From positions 1-13,612 of the forward strand of contig JAUXHF010000019.1 of NCBI GenBank assembly GCA_030621685.1: DNA of 13,612 bases, in the 5' to 3' direction. A program made the translations under genes and the position numbers. Source of the stretch: Spirochaetota bacterium. Lineage in GTDB: Bacteria > Spirochaetota > UBA12135 > COTS27. Shown piece by piece: positions 13,334 to 13,612 of the stretch; the stretch's first letter is position 1; every line of letters starts with the position of its first letter. Below the pieces are notes generated by a model that saw only the letters and a program-made list of their open reading frames with translations, was not told the origin of the DNA and ran no database searches.

Positions 13334-13612
13334 TTAAGAATTAAGATTTAAGCGGTTCACAGAGCCAATAAGATCTTTTACCTGAACTTTGTTTTTACGA
13401 AGATAATGCTTTAAATCTCGTAATACTTTTCTTGGCAGCTGGGGGTCCATCATCTGCGAGGTGCCTATGCCAACAAGGCTTGCGCCAGCTAAAAGGTATT
13501 CTAAAACATCCGTAGCTATTTGCACTCCGCCGCTTGCCAGAATGGGAATGGAAACGTTCTTAAAAGTTTCATATACCATCGATAAAACTATTGGTTTTAT
13601 GCCCTTACCAGA
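13334..13612 (-). CDS. pyrD: Dihydroorotate dehydrogenase, C-terminal part; 5' end outside window
   Basis: This is the fourth step of de novo pyrimidine synthesis, oxidation of dihydroorotate to orotate on FMN. The frame is open from the right edge to the stop at 13334 (92 residues seen). It begins SGKGIKPIVLSMVYETF, matching the SG-AIKPIALRMVY segment of class 1 enzymes, then IPILASGGV and LEYLLAGASLVGIGTSQM, which bind the FMN phosphate, then a C-terminal helix with DLIGSV. The KPIVLSMVY and AGASLVGIGT sequences favour the soluble class 1 (B-type) over membrane class 2. No PyrK or catalytic Cys/Ser region is in view, so the subclass is not certain. It is convergent with hisF. Confidence 0.9.
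   Translation of the reverse strand, partial: SGKGIKPIVLSMVYETFKNVSIPILASGGVQIATDVLEYLLAGASLVGIGTSQMMDPQLPRKVLRDLKHYLRKNKVQVKDLIGSVNRLNLNS

Noticed and set aside
1..13612. An undescribed multi-gene defence or biosynthetic system
   Set aside because: All eleven genes fall into well-known housekeeping or metabolic families with no unknown gene between them; only residue-level, domain-level and repeat-level oddities remain.

Overview
This window appears to be chromosomal DNA from a Gram-negative bacterium of moderate to low G+C. A Kdo transferase gene (kdtA/waaA) implies a lipid A/LPS outer membrane. All genes are intact and densely packed on alternating strands, and TAA, TAG and TGA are all used as stops. 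The sequence alone does not fix the phylum. I see no rRNA, tRNA, CRISPR array, transposase or phage gene, so this is ordinary core/metabolic territory, not a defence or mobile island. I did not find an undescribed multi-gene system. The unusual signals are in domain architecture, one active-site residue and the repeat-rich spacers.

Layout. Positions 1-4334 (minus strand) hold lutA-lutB-lutC, the three-protein iron-sulfur L-lactate oxidation complex. It is followed in the same direction by kdtA, which runs off the left edge. A 215-bp divergent spacer with 13-bp tandem repeats separates lutA from ksgA (plus), an unusually long 16S rRNA dimethyladenosine transferase. Facing ksgA is a minus-strand formylglycine-type sulfatase with a lipoprotein signal. 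A second divergent spacer, with five copies of a 10-bp repeat, leads into suhB-trkA (plus): an inositol-monophosphatase-family enzyme and the NAD-binding regulatory subunit of a potassium transporter. Convergent to trkA is mrp (minus), an Fe-S carrier ATPase with an N-terminal MIP18 domain and a C-terminal DUF971 domain, the same order as plastid HCF101. Divergent from mrp is hisH-hisF (plus), a glutaminase/cyclase pair. The minus-strand 3' end of a dihydroorotate dehydrogenase gene (pyrD) enters from the right edge.

How the genes fit together. LutA and LutB need Fe-S clusters, and Mrp is an Fe-S carrier, so part of the window has a shared cofactor theme, although Mrp is not linked to lut. 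HisH supplies ammonia to HisF. In this HisF the residue aligned with the catalytic Asp130 of the Thermotoga enzyme is Gln, so its assignment to histidine synthesis is not secure.

Repeats. The spacers contain many perfect or near-perfect short tandem duplications with 5-, 8-, 10-, 11-, 13- and 53-bp units. The hisF-pyrD spacer also holds a decayed second copy of part of the pyrD 3' end. This suggests frequent local duplication in this genome.
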